A DNA stretch of 64,000 nucleotides, from the NCBI GenBank assembly GCA_046290575.1, contig JBKAGX010000002.1, positions 248,001 through 312,000 of the forward strand, given 5' to 3'. The DNA comes from JANQQJ01 sp046290575. GTDB taxonomy: Bacteria > Pseudomonadota > Alphaproteobacteria > SMXS01. The position numbers and the translations under genes were made by a program. Under the pieces are notes generated by a model. It saw only the letters and a list, made by a program, of their open reading frames with translations, ran no database searches and was not told where the DNA came from. Shown piece after piece: positions 34,862 through 41,958 of this stretch. Every line of letters begins with the position of its first letter. Within the stretch, counting starts at the first letter, position 1.

Positions 34862-36732
34862 TTCGTGGTCTCGGGATAGGTATAATCTTCCGGCGCAAAC
34901 GCCCGCAGCACTTTCATCATCGCCATCAGGTTGTGCTGCACATTGTCGACACGGATCGTGCTGTCATAGACCGTTGTCCGAACGCCGCCGCGGACATACT
35001 TCCTGAAGCCCTCTGGCACGAAAAACATGTCCGTCTCGTCCTGGAACTGGAGCTGCAGGACGGAGCGCAGCCCGCGCAGGATCGCGATCCGGTAGGCCTC
35101 CGCGCGCGCGTCGTCGCCGACCTCGCGTGCCAGGCTGAACGCGTCAACCAGCCCTTCCAGATAGATACCGGTCGAGGACGCATGCGGCGGACCGAACCGG
35201 CCGCCCGGCACATAGAACCGCCCCATCATGTCGCGGTACTGGTTAGGCACGGCCCATTGCTGGACATTGAGCAGCCAGTCGTTCATCTCGAAGATGAAGT
35301 CCCGCAGCGCGTCATTTCCGGTCAGTTTCCAGATGTCATAGTAGGCTTGGGTATGCCAGCCGATAAAGGCCGGGTTGCGGTTTGCGCGGTGCCAGTCCCG
35401 GTAATAGCGGAATGAGGTCATGAACCGCTCCAGCAAAGCCGGGTCGCGGTCCCGTTTGTAACGGGCGGCCCAATAGAGTAGCGCCTCACCCGGGTAAAAG
35501 TTTTGCCCGCTGGTGCGCCCGGCGGGCCGCAGAAAGGAACGGAAGGCGCCGTTGTCACGCCATAGGGTCTGGATCGTCTGGTCCAGCGCGTCTTCTACTG
35601 CTGCAAGCTGTTCAGGACGGCCGTTCTCATGGACGGCGAGCGCGGCGAGGGCAACGGCACCCAGCTTAACTTCACCCCGTTCCCGGTAGACCACGCCCAG
35701 ACCTTCCTCGTCGTGGAAATAGGCCTCCAGATTATAGTCGAGGTTGCGGGCGGTAAGGGCCCACAGATCATAGTCGTAGTCGATCCCGGTGGCGCGGCCC
35801 AGAGCGACCGTGGCCATCCACTGCCGGATCAAATTGTTGCCGGGCAAGACATCGCGGCTCGTTGGGCGGTAGCCGTAGGCCAAGGCGCCTGACTGCGCGG
35901 TATTGGCGACCAGCCAGTCGATGGCGTATTTGGCGGCCCTGCGGACCGAGCGGCGATCAATGTCCTCGACGCGGACATAGTCGTTACCGCGTTCCATCAG
36001 AAAAGCACGGGGGCGGTCGTTTAACTTCACCAGAATTTGTTCACCGTCCAGAATGCGGTAACGGACATCCTGCGCGAATACGTCCGGATCAAGACCTGCC
36101 ACCCGGGCGCGGTCAGCGATCATTGCGGTCATACGCCGATTTGTGCGCAAGGCATCGAACGGCGAGACCGCGATGCGCTGCTCATCGTTGCGCGCCTCAT
36201 ACCCCCTTATGCCGTGATGACGTCGACCGATTACTTCAGCGTCCACGTCGACGGCAGCAACATCGCGCGGTGAGTGGGCAAGAAACAGCGCGATGCTGTC
36301 AACGCGCTGACGATCTTCGGTGGACAGACCGCGCTTCAGTTCATTGATGCCGGTTGTCAGGTTTTCGAGTATGGGCCCATCGCGCTGCCATCGCTCCGCG
36401 ATAACGGACCCGTTCGCCATCAGGGCAATATGGTTGGCATGGGCCATCGATCGCAGGCGCTGGGGGTAGTCCAGGCGTCTGGCTTTTCCCTCACGCCAGA
36501 TGTCTGAAACAGCCAATGCCACAAGCGGCATGTTGTGAAGAGCAAGAACAATGTCGGGTGAGCAGCACGGCGGCTCGGCGCCGTGCATGAGGTCATTGAA
36601 GGCAGCGGCAATACGGGGTCCAAGGGTTGTGTGACGGACAACAAAAACGCTGGCTGCTGCTGCCAGCAATAGTATCGCCAAAACCGGCATCAGCCGGCTG
36701 CGAGACGTCTTACGAGAGCGTCTGCGCGCCAT
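34858..36732 (-). CDS. Membrane-anchored protein with predicted alpha/alpha-toroid (glycosidase-like) C-terminal domain
   Basis: I do not recognise the family of this 624-residue protein. A basic N-terminus and a hydrophobic helix (MPVLAILLLAAAASVFVVRH) anchor it, leaving the rest in the periplasm. Residues about 55-250 form an unknown domain with an AEPPCCSPD Cys pair. Residues about 260-600 contain repeated helical pairs and NNLIRQWMATVALGRATG, SGQNFYPGEALLYWAARYKRD and GWHTQAYYDIWKLTG, which resemble (alpha/alpha)6 barrels of glycosidases, lyases and epimerases. It follows the PEP-CTERM gene by 67 bp on the same strand, so a role in the polysaccharide locus is plausible. No catalytic residues can be named. 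Confidence 0.62.
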   Translation of the reverse strand: MARRRSRKTSRSRLMPVLAILLLAAAASVFVVRHTTLGPRIAAAFNDLMHGAEPPCCSPDIVLALHNMPLVALAVSDIWREGKARRLDYPQRLRSMAHANHIALMANGSVIAERWQRDGPILENLTTGINELKRGLSTEDRQRVDSIALFLAHSPRDVAAVDVDAEVIGRRHHGIRGYEARNDEQRIAVSPFDALRTNRRMTAMIADRARVAGLDPDVFAQDVRYRILDGEQILVKLNDRPRAFLMERGNDYVRVEDIDRRSVRRAAKYAIDWLVANTAQSGALAYGYRPTSRDVLPGNNLIRQWMATVALGRATGIDYDYDLWALTARNLDYNLEAYFHDEEGLGVVYRERGEVKLGAVALAALAVHENGRPEQLAAVEDALDQTIQTLWRDNGAFRSFLRPAGRTSGQNFYPGEALLYWAARYKRDRDPALLERFMTSFRYYRDWHRANRNPAFIGWHTQAYYDIWKLTGNDALRDFIFEMNDWLLNVQQWAVPNQYRDMMGRFYVPGGRFGPPHASSTGIYLEGLVDAFSLAREVGDDARAEAYRIAILRGLRSVLQLQFQDETDMFFVPEGFRKYVRGGVRTTVYDSTIRVDNVQHNLMAMMKVLRAFAPEDYTYPETTN

Positions 36733-36799
36733 TTACGATGAAGCCCCGTGATTGATCCCGGCGAGCACCGTCCCGGGAAACCTGCCGCTTGGCAAGGTT

Positions 36800-38683
36800 T
36801 TAGTTGTCTGGCAGCTCCTCGGACACGCGTCGCCTGCGGCGTCTGCGCAATACCGCCAGGACCGCCGCACTCCCCGCAAGGAAACCAAGGGTCCCTGGTT
36901 CGGGTACGGCGCCGGGGGCGGTGATCACGATTTCGAACAGATCACCACACGGGACCTGGTCGGGTACGTCATCCTGTGGCGGCTGACAGATTGCACCGTC
37001 CAGTGACAGGCTCAAAATGCCCTGGAAGGTTCCTGTTTCGGTGAACACGCTGATATCGATTTCAGCGGTAAGCGTCTCCGGATCGATAAGCACGTCAATC
37101 GGTTCAAAGACGCCGTCGCCGTCCAGGTCGAACAGCCATTGAACGACCAGGTCTTCAGGCAGATCGCCGGCCAGGAATTCCCCGTCCAGCAAAGACGCAA
37201 GGCCGTCCAGCTGGATGGTGCCTTCGTCGCCGAGTACGGCGGTGTAAACTTCTTGCGAATCCGGCACGATGATAACTTCGCCCGGCTGCGGCGGAGTCGG
37301 CGGATCGCCATCGCCGCCGGGATCACCATCACCATCTCCATCACCGTCGCCATCGCCACCTGCAGCAGGTTCAGTAAATGGAACGCCCGGGCCGCCGCCA
37401 AATCCGCCGCCACCACCACCGCCCGATGGCGGGGTTGTCTGCGAGGCTGGCGCGGCAAATGCTGTCGCTTGTCCGGGGCCGGCTGCCGGTGGGATATTCT
37501 CCAATAGGTCGCTGACGGCCTCCGACAGCTGCGCACCGAGCAGATCTTCTACCGGAACGATCACGATCCCGACGATGTATGTGGTCTGAATACCCGGTGG
37601 GAAATCAATGTAGAGCACGCCATCGCGGACTTCTGTCCGGAAGGCCAGAATCTTGCCCTGTCCGCCGGATCCGTCAGACGCCAGGGTGGGTGGTACGTCC
37701 AGCGTCGCCGAAATGCCCTGACGATCCATCAGCGCCAGCGCGGCCTGTCCACTTTCGCGATTGGTCAAATCGATGCGCCGCAGCGGTGTCTGGCTGCGCA
37801 GAAAGGTGTCGGTGCCAAATGCGTCAGCCGGGGGGATGCCGGCTTCTTCTGATGTCATCACGAAGACCCGATAGGTCCCGTTCGGCACATCGGCTGAAAA
37901 GACTTCCATACCCCGGACGCCATCGCCCCACAGGCGTGTGCTGCTGGTTTCAACATCACCGGCGCTATCGCCTTCCACGTGGCCGCTGTCGGACGGGATG
38001 CGCTGGAAGTTCTGGAAGACTGGATTGGACACGCCGGCTTCATCGAGGATTGGACCAAAATCGAAGCCGATGGAACCCGGCGTCAGATTGAAGTCAGGCT
38101 GCTGGTTTGCATTCATCAGATAAGCCGAGTGCAAGGACGCAAAAGCGGCTTCTGAAATATTGGTTGCCGCTTCTGTCAAGGCGGGTAGCGACCCGGCGAC
38201 AGAACTGTCGCCCGCGATGGCTTCCAACAGGATTTGCGCGCGATAGGCAATGGCAGCGTCATTGCCGCCGACGTTGTCGAAATAAGCCAGAAGGGCATCA
38301 TAGCCTTCCGCCGTACCTGCTAATGCGCCTTCGACGGCTGCATCTAATACAGCCTCGGGAACGGCAAGCGTCGTGTCACCTGTTGCGACGAGTCGAAGCG
38401 CGACGGCACCGCCCGTGCCGGTAAACGAATCAGTGCGGCTCTTTTGCGGTAGTAGGATGTTCCAGAGCTGGTCGTCCAGCGACCGAAGCTCATCAGCATC
38501 CGCTGACGGTCCCGGGTTGGTCTCCTCCGTTACCGCTGTTTCGGATTGTTCCTCTTCGACCATCCAGGCATAGATGTCGAAGTCGGTTTCCGTCTCTTGC
38601 GACGACGGCATAAACAAGCCGACAGCAAGCCATGCTGCGGCGGCGACCACCAAAAAAGTAGAAAATGCGCCCGACGATTTCAT
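36800..38683 (-). CDS. Large PEP-CTERM domain protein (predicted exosortase substrate)
   Basis: This 627-residue protein has an N-terminal signal or anchor (FSTFLVVAAAAWLAVGLFM). The C-terminal sorting signal is VPEPGT (593-598), a hydrophobic stretch LGFLAGSAAVLAVL and a run of seven Arg (613-619). This is the PEP-CTERM tripartite signal that exosortase A (XrtA) recognises and cleaves after export. An 8-residue tail VSEELPDN after the Arg run is unusual. A low-complexity linker rich in Gly, Asp and Pro (about 415-470) separates an N-terminal globular part from a DGDGVFEPIDV-like part. The protein may be a matrix or surface component of the polysaccharide made by the downstream locus. Confidence 0.88.
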   Translation of the reverse strand: MKSSGAFSTFLVVAAAAWLAVGLFMPSSQETETDFDIYAWMVEEEQSETAVTEETNPGPSADADELRSLDDQLWNILLPQKSRTDSFTGTGGAVALRLVATGDTTLAVPEAVLDAAVEGALAGTAEGYDALLAYFDNVGGNDAAIAYRAQILLEAIAGDSSVAGSLPALTEAATNISEAAFASLHSAYLMNANQQPDFNLTPGSIGFDFGPILDEAGVSNPVFQNFQRIPSDSGHVEGDSAGDVETSSTRLWGDGVRGMEVFSADVPNGTYRVFVMTSEEAGIPPADAFGTDTFLRSQTPLRRIDLTNRESGQAALALMDRQGISATLDVPPTLASDGSGGQGKILAFRTEVRDGVLYIDFPPGIQTTYIVGIVIVPVEDLLGAQLSEAVSDLLENIPPAAGPGQATAFAAPASQTTPPSGGGGGGGFGGGPGVPFTEPAAGGDGDGDGDGDGDPGGDGDPPTPPQPGEVIIVPDSQEVYTAVLGDEGTIQLDGLASLLDGEFLAGDLPEDLVVQWLFDLDGDGVFEPIDVLIDPETLTAEIDISVFTETGTFQGILSLSLDGAICQPPQDDVPDQVPCGDLFEIVITAPGAVPEPGTLGFLAGSAAVLAVLRRRRRRRVSEELPDN

Positions 38684-38908
38684 TGCGCGACTCCCGGCAT
38701 ATAACCGGTCACTTCACCTCGCAAAACATATGTATACCCGTTGAACCCACCGATTTTATTGAACTAATTCTATCAGTGAGGGCACACACAAGCCTCCAAG
38801 CTTTCGCCAGGCTTCCGACCTCGTTTGAGATAAGTACCACAAAACGCAAGGAATTTGGAAGTATAAACCAGTGGTTTGCTGCCCCTGATGGGTTGGCCCG
38901 GAAACACC
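38684..38908. other. Intergenic region upstream of the PEP-CTERM gene
   Basis: This 225-bp gap lies between the manC cupin end and the PEP-CTERM gene start, both on the minus strand, and must hold the PEP-CTERM promoter. I looked for the sigma-54 element (TGGCACG-N4-TTGC) reported before some PEP-CTERM genes and saw none. An AT-rich TATACATATG stretch on the minus strand could be a -10 region. No terminator is clear. Confidence 0.4.
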
Positions 38909-39367
38909 CTAGTTTCTGCCATAGACATCATCGAGTCTTTCGATGTCGTCTTCTCCCAGATAGCTGCCCGATTGCACCTCAATGATCTGCAGCGCTTCTT
39001 CGCCAGGATTTTCGAGCCTGTGAGGCGTGCCGAGGGGAATAAAGGTAGATTCATTGGCCTCCAGTACGATTTCAGATTTGTCTTTGGTCACGCGGGCGGT
39101 TCCGTTGACGACAATCCAGTGTTCGGCACGTTTGCTGTGTTTCTGCAGCGACAGCTTGTGGCCAGGTTTCACCGAGATGCGTTTGACCTTGAAGCCCGGC
39201 CCTTCGTCCATGGTCTCAAACCAGCCCCATGGCCTGTACACCCTCGGCTGCGATTCAGTGAGGGACGGCCAGTCTGCGTCATGCGCCCAGTCCTTTAAGG
39301 TCGGTCGATTTTTCCCGTGGGGTGACCAGCACTGCATCCTTGCCCGCGACGATAACCAGATCCTCAA
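38909..39367 (-). CDS. manC: ManC C-terminal cupin (phosphomannose isomerase-like) part, in a shifted frame
   Basis: This frame encodes the C-terminal cupin of ManC/AlgA-type bifunctional enzymes: VYRPWGWFETMDEG, VKRISVKPGHKLSLQKHSKRAEHW, VVNGTA, FIPLGTPHRLENPG and IEVQSGSYLGEDDIERLDDVYGR. The region before VYRPWG continues the ManC linker (HDADWPSL). The frame has only out-of-context start codons at 39367 and 39337, inside the guanylyltransferase gene, with no ribosome-binding site seen. It therefore looks like the second half of one ManC split by a one-base frame change near 39280-39300. If independently translated it would be a separate cupin isomerase. Confidence 0.72.
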   Translation of the reverse strand: MRIWLSSRARMQCWSPHGKNRPTLKDWAHDADWPSLTESQPRVYRPWGWFETMDEGPGFKVKRISVKPGHKLSLQKHSKRAEHWIVVNGTARVTKDKSEIVLEANESTFIPLGTPHRLENPGEEALQIIEVQSGSYLGEDDIERLDDVYGRN

Positions 39368-40334
39368 TGTGATAGGCGACGGTCAGCGGCCCACTGCTTC
39401 TGATCAGGCACCCATGAGACTCAACAGAGACGCCCGGGCCGTCGATGACGTTTTCATCCATGTCGCGCGGACCCAGATCGTATAGCGCCTGCCATGAACC
39501 AAGATCCGACCATCCCACATCAATCGGCACGACCAGCGCGTCGGAGACCTTCTCCATGACCGCATAGTCGATTGAGTTTGCCGGGCTCGATCTGAACGCG
39601 GTCTCGTCGAGGCGCAGGAAGTCCAGATCGACTTGAGCGGATTCTACAGCCGCTACGCACGCCTCAAAAATCGCCGGCTCGAGGCTCTTAAGCGACTCCA
39701 AGAACCGCGTTGCGCTGAACAGGAAAATGCCGCTGTTCCATAGGTAGTCTCCGCTTGCGAGATAATCTGCTGCTGTGGCGGCATCCGGCTTCTCTCTGAA
39801 ATCGCTGACGTGGTGAATTCCGGTCCCGATACTCTCAAGCGCTGGACCCACCTTGATGTATCCATAGCCGGTCTCCGGCCGGTCGGGCTTGATGCCGAAT
39901 GTGACCATCGCACCCGTCGAGTGCGCGGCCGAGGCTGCAACATCAACAGCGTCGACCAGCCTATCCGCTGCTGCGATATAGTGGTCTGACGGTGTCAGCA
40001 AAACAACCGCGTCCGGGTCCTGCTTTTGTGCCCAGAGCGCGGCAACGGCGGCGGCGGGGGCGGTGTTTCGCCCTTCTGGCTCCAGGATCAAAGGGCCCGT
40101 TTCAACCCCGGTCTCCAGCATCTGTTCAGCGATTGCGAAGCGATAGGCTTCGCCAGCGATGGCGATCGGCGGCTGAAATCGGTGGGGGTCCGCAAAGCGT
40201 TTTACAGTCGCCTGCAACAGGCTGCCTTGACCTGTGAGCCTTAGGAGCTGTTTCGGTCGGCTTCTGCGAGACAATGGCCATAGACGGGTGCCGGAGCCAC
40301 CGCACAATATCGCGGGATATACTTTTTGGGACAT
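39279..40334 (-). CDS. manC: Mannose-1-phosphate guanylyltransferase (N-terminal part of ManC)
   Basis: This 351-residue protein makes GDP-mannose from Man-1-P and GTP. The nucleotidyltransferase signature is AILCGGSGTRLWPLSRRSRPKQ near the N-terminus (split AILCGGSGTRLWP / LSR). LEPEGRNTAPA, LLTPSDHYI, FREKPD and GWSDLGSW are all present. The frame stops after STDLKGLGA, exactly where ManC proteins enter the linker to the cupin domain, which continues in another frame. The two parts together give about 475 residues, the usual ManC length. GDP-mannose would feed the exopolysaccharide genes to the right. The gene is divergent from the sugar transferase. Confidence 0.88.
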   Translation of the reverse strand: MSQKVYPAILCGGSGTRLWPLSRRSRPKQLLRLTGQGSLLQATVKRFADPHRFQPPIAIAGEAYRFAIAEQMLETGVETGPLILEPEGRNTAPAAAVAALWAQKQDPDAVVLLTPSDHYIAAADRLVDAVDVAASAAHSTGAMVTFGIKPDRPETGYGYIKVGPALESIGTGIHHVSDFREKPDAATAADYLASGDYLWNSGIFLFSATRFLESLKSLEPAIFEACVAAVESAQVDLDFLRLDETAFRSSPANSIDYAVMEKVSDALVVPIDVGWSDLGSWQALYDLGPRDMDENVIDGPGVSVESHGCLIRSSGPLTVAYHIEDLVIVAGKDAVLVTPREKSTDLKGLGA

Positions 40335-40520
40335 CAGCGCAGGGTCCTTTTAATCCTGACTGCAGTGTCTTGTGCGGTCCCCGGCGGGGTCAACCCAAGA
40401 TGTGTGTCGCAACGGCAGCGCATGCTGGCTTTTGCTGTAACGCTCGGGTGTGGTATTGGAACCGTACGAGCCCAACGGGAACTGAGCGCGCGCGATGTCG
40501 CGCAGCGGGTGCAAACCTAC

Positions 40521-41909
40521 ATGATCAGACTCTTCGGTCACTATCTGCTCCGGTCCATCCTGTTACTGGCCGTGATTGAAACCTGCGTGCTGGTGGTCAC
40601 CGCCTATGCGGCGCTGGAAGTACGCCTCAGCCTTGCGGGGCTTTCCTCGCGAGGGTTTACGGACCCTGCGGCGAATCTGGCAATCTTTGTGGTGACGCTG
40701 CAACTCGTCATGCTGGCGCTGGGGCTATACCAGCGTGAAACCTGCCGGGATTTTCGCAATACGGTCTTCACGCTGCTGGCGGCGTTTTTGGTCGCGGCGC
40801 TGATTCTGGCGTTGATTTTCTATCTTGTCCCGTCGATCGCGATCTGGCGCAGTATCTTCGTGATCGCGCTCTTTATGGCTTTCATCGGTATTCTCACAGT
40901 CCGGGTGCTGTTCATCACGCTTGTCGATCTTGAACGGTTTAAGCGCCGTGTTCTGGTGTTGGGCGCTGGCGGCCTTGCCGCCAAGATCGCGGCATTGGAC
41001 GACGACAGCAGGGTTCAGGGCTTCATCTGCGTCGGTTTCGTGCGCATGGGCGAAACAGAACAGGATATTGCTGACTGTATTGAGCGGGCCGATATTGACT
41101 CCTTGCGCGATTACGCCGCGGAAAACGACGTTGATGAAATTGTCACGGCGATGTCCGAACGCAGGGCCAATATGCCGCTGCGTGAACTTCTCAATTGCCG
41201 TCTGGCCGGTGTTCGGATCAGCGACTACAGCGGGTTTATTGAGCGCGAAGCCGGCATGGTTGATCTGGACGGGTTCGTGCCAAGCTGGCTGATCTATTCG
41301 GAAGGATCCACGGCAGGGCCTGCCCGGCTTTTCGTGAAACGCGCTATCGATCTTGGGTCAAGTCTTATCCTGTTGGTACTGACGGCGCCGATCATGCTGA
41401 TTACGGCGCTGGCGATTGCGGTTACGAGCCCAGGCCCCGTGCTCTACCGGCAGGAACGGGTCGGGCAGGGTGGCAAGACGTTTACGCTCAACAAGTTTCG
41501 CAGCATGCGGGCGGATGCAGAAAGCGATAGCGGTCCACAATGGGCTGACCAGAACGACCCCCGGGTCACCGCGGTCGGTCGTGTGATAAGAAAGCTGCGG
41601 ATTGATGAGCTGCCCCAGATCATCAACGTTCTGAAAGGCGACATGAGTTTTGTCGGGCCTCGGCCCGAACGGCCGTTCTTCGTCGAGGAGATCGCACGCG
41701 AAGTGCCCTATTTTCTGGAGCGGCACGCGGTGCGTCCGGGGATCACCGGTTGGGCACAGGTAAACTACCCATACGGCGCAACGATCGAAGATGCCAAACA
41801 GAAGGTTCAATTCGATCTTTACTACATCAAGAATTTCTCGGTCTTTCTCGATATTCTCACCCTGATCAGAACAATTCGTGTTGTTTTGTTCTCTGCGGGC
41901 GCTCGTTGA
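40521..41909 (+). CDS. XrtA-locus priming sugar transferase (TIGR03013-like, EpsB-type)
   Basis: This 462-residue polyisoprenyl-phosphate hexose-1-phosphate transferase would start each polysaccharide repeat. The N-terminal half has four hydrophobic helices, then a CoA-binding-like Rossmann part (RVLVLGAGGLAAKIAALDDD). The catalytic bacterial sugar transferase domain begins at KRAIDLGSSLILL. It contains GPVLYRQERVGQGGKTF, KFRSMRADAE, RIDELPQI, MSFVGPRPERP and RPGITGWAQVN in pieces. The ATG at 40521 fits the family start (MIRLFGHYLLRSILLL). Longer in-frame starts would overlap manC and give an unlike N-terminus. Confidence 0.88.
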   Translation: MIRLFGHYLLRSILLLAVIETCVLVVTAYAALEVRLSLAGLSSRGFTDPAANLAIFVVTLQLVMLALGLYQRETCRDFRNTVFTLLAAFLVAALILALIFYLVPSIAIWRSIFVIALFMAFIGILTVRVLFITLVDLERFKRRVLVLGAGGLAAKIAALDDDSRVQGFICVGFVRMGETEQDIADCIERADIDSLRDYAAENDVDEIVTAMSERRANMPLRELLNCRLAGVRISDYSGFIEREAGMVDLDGFVPSWLIYSEGSTAGPARLFVKRAIDLGSSLILLVLTAPIMLITALAIAVTSPGPVLYRQERVGQGGKTFTLNKFRSMRADAESDSGPQWADQNDPRVTAVGRVIRKLRIDELPQIINVLKGDMSFVGPRPERPFFVEEIAREVPYFLERHAVRPGITGWAQVNYPYGATIEDAKQKVQFDLYYIKNFSVFLDILTLIRTIRVVLFSAGAR

Positions 41910-41915
41910 GGCGCG

Positions 41916-41943
41916 TTGACGCGTGCGGCGTCGCGCCTATAGT
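41916..41943 (+). promoter_or_regulatory. Predicted sigma-70 promoter of prsT
   Basis: TTGACG (41916-41921) and TATAGT (41938-41943) are spaced by 16 bases, close to the sigma-70 consensus. The ATG of prsT is at 41959, so the leader would be only about 10 nucleotides, with ACAGG as a minimal ribosome-binding site. Confidence 0.65.
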
Positions 41944-41958
41944 TCTGGATAACAGGCC

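Noticed and set aside
37300..37360. Short repeats of CACCATC/CCGTCGCC type that might suggest a CRISPR or satellite
   Set aside because: They are codon repeats for a Gly-Asp linker in the PEP-CTERM gene; there are no spaced identical repeats.
38684..38800. Sigma-54 promoter before the PEP-CTERM gene
   Set aside because: I searched for TGGC...TGC with correct spacing on the minus strand and did not find it.
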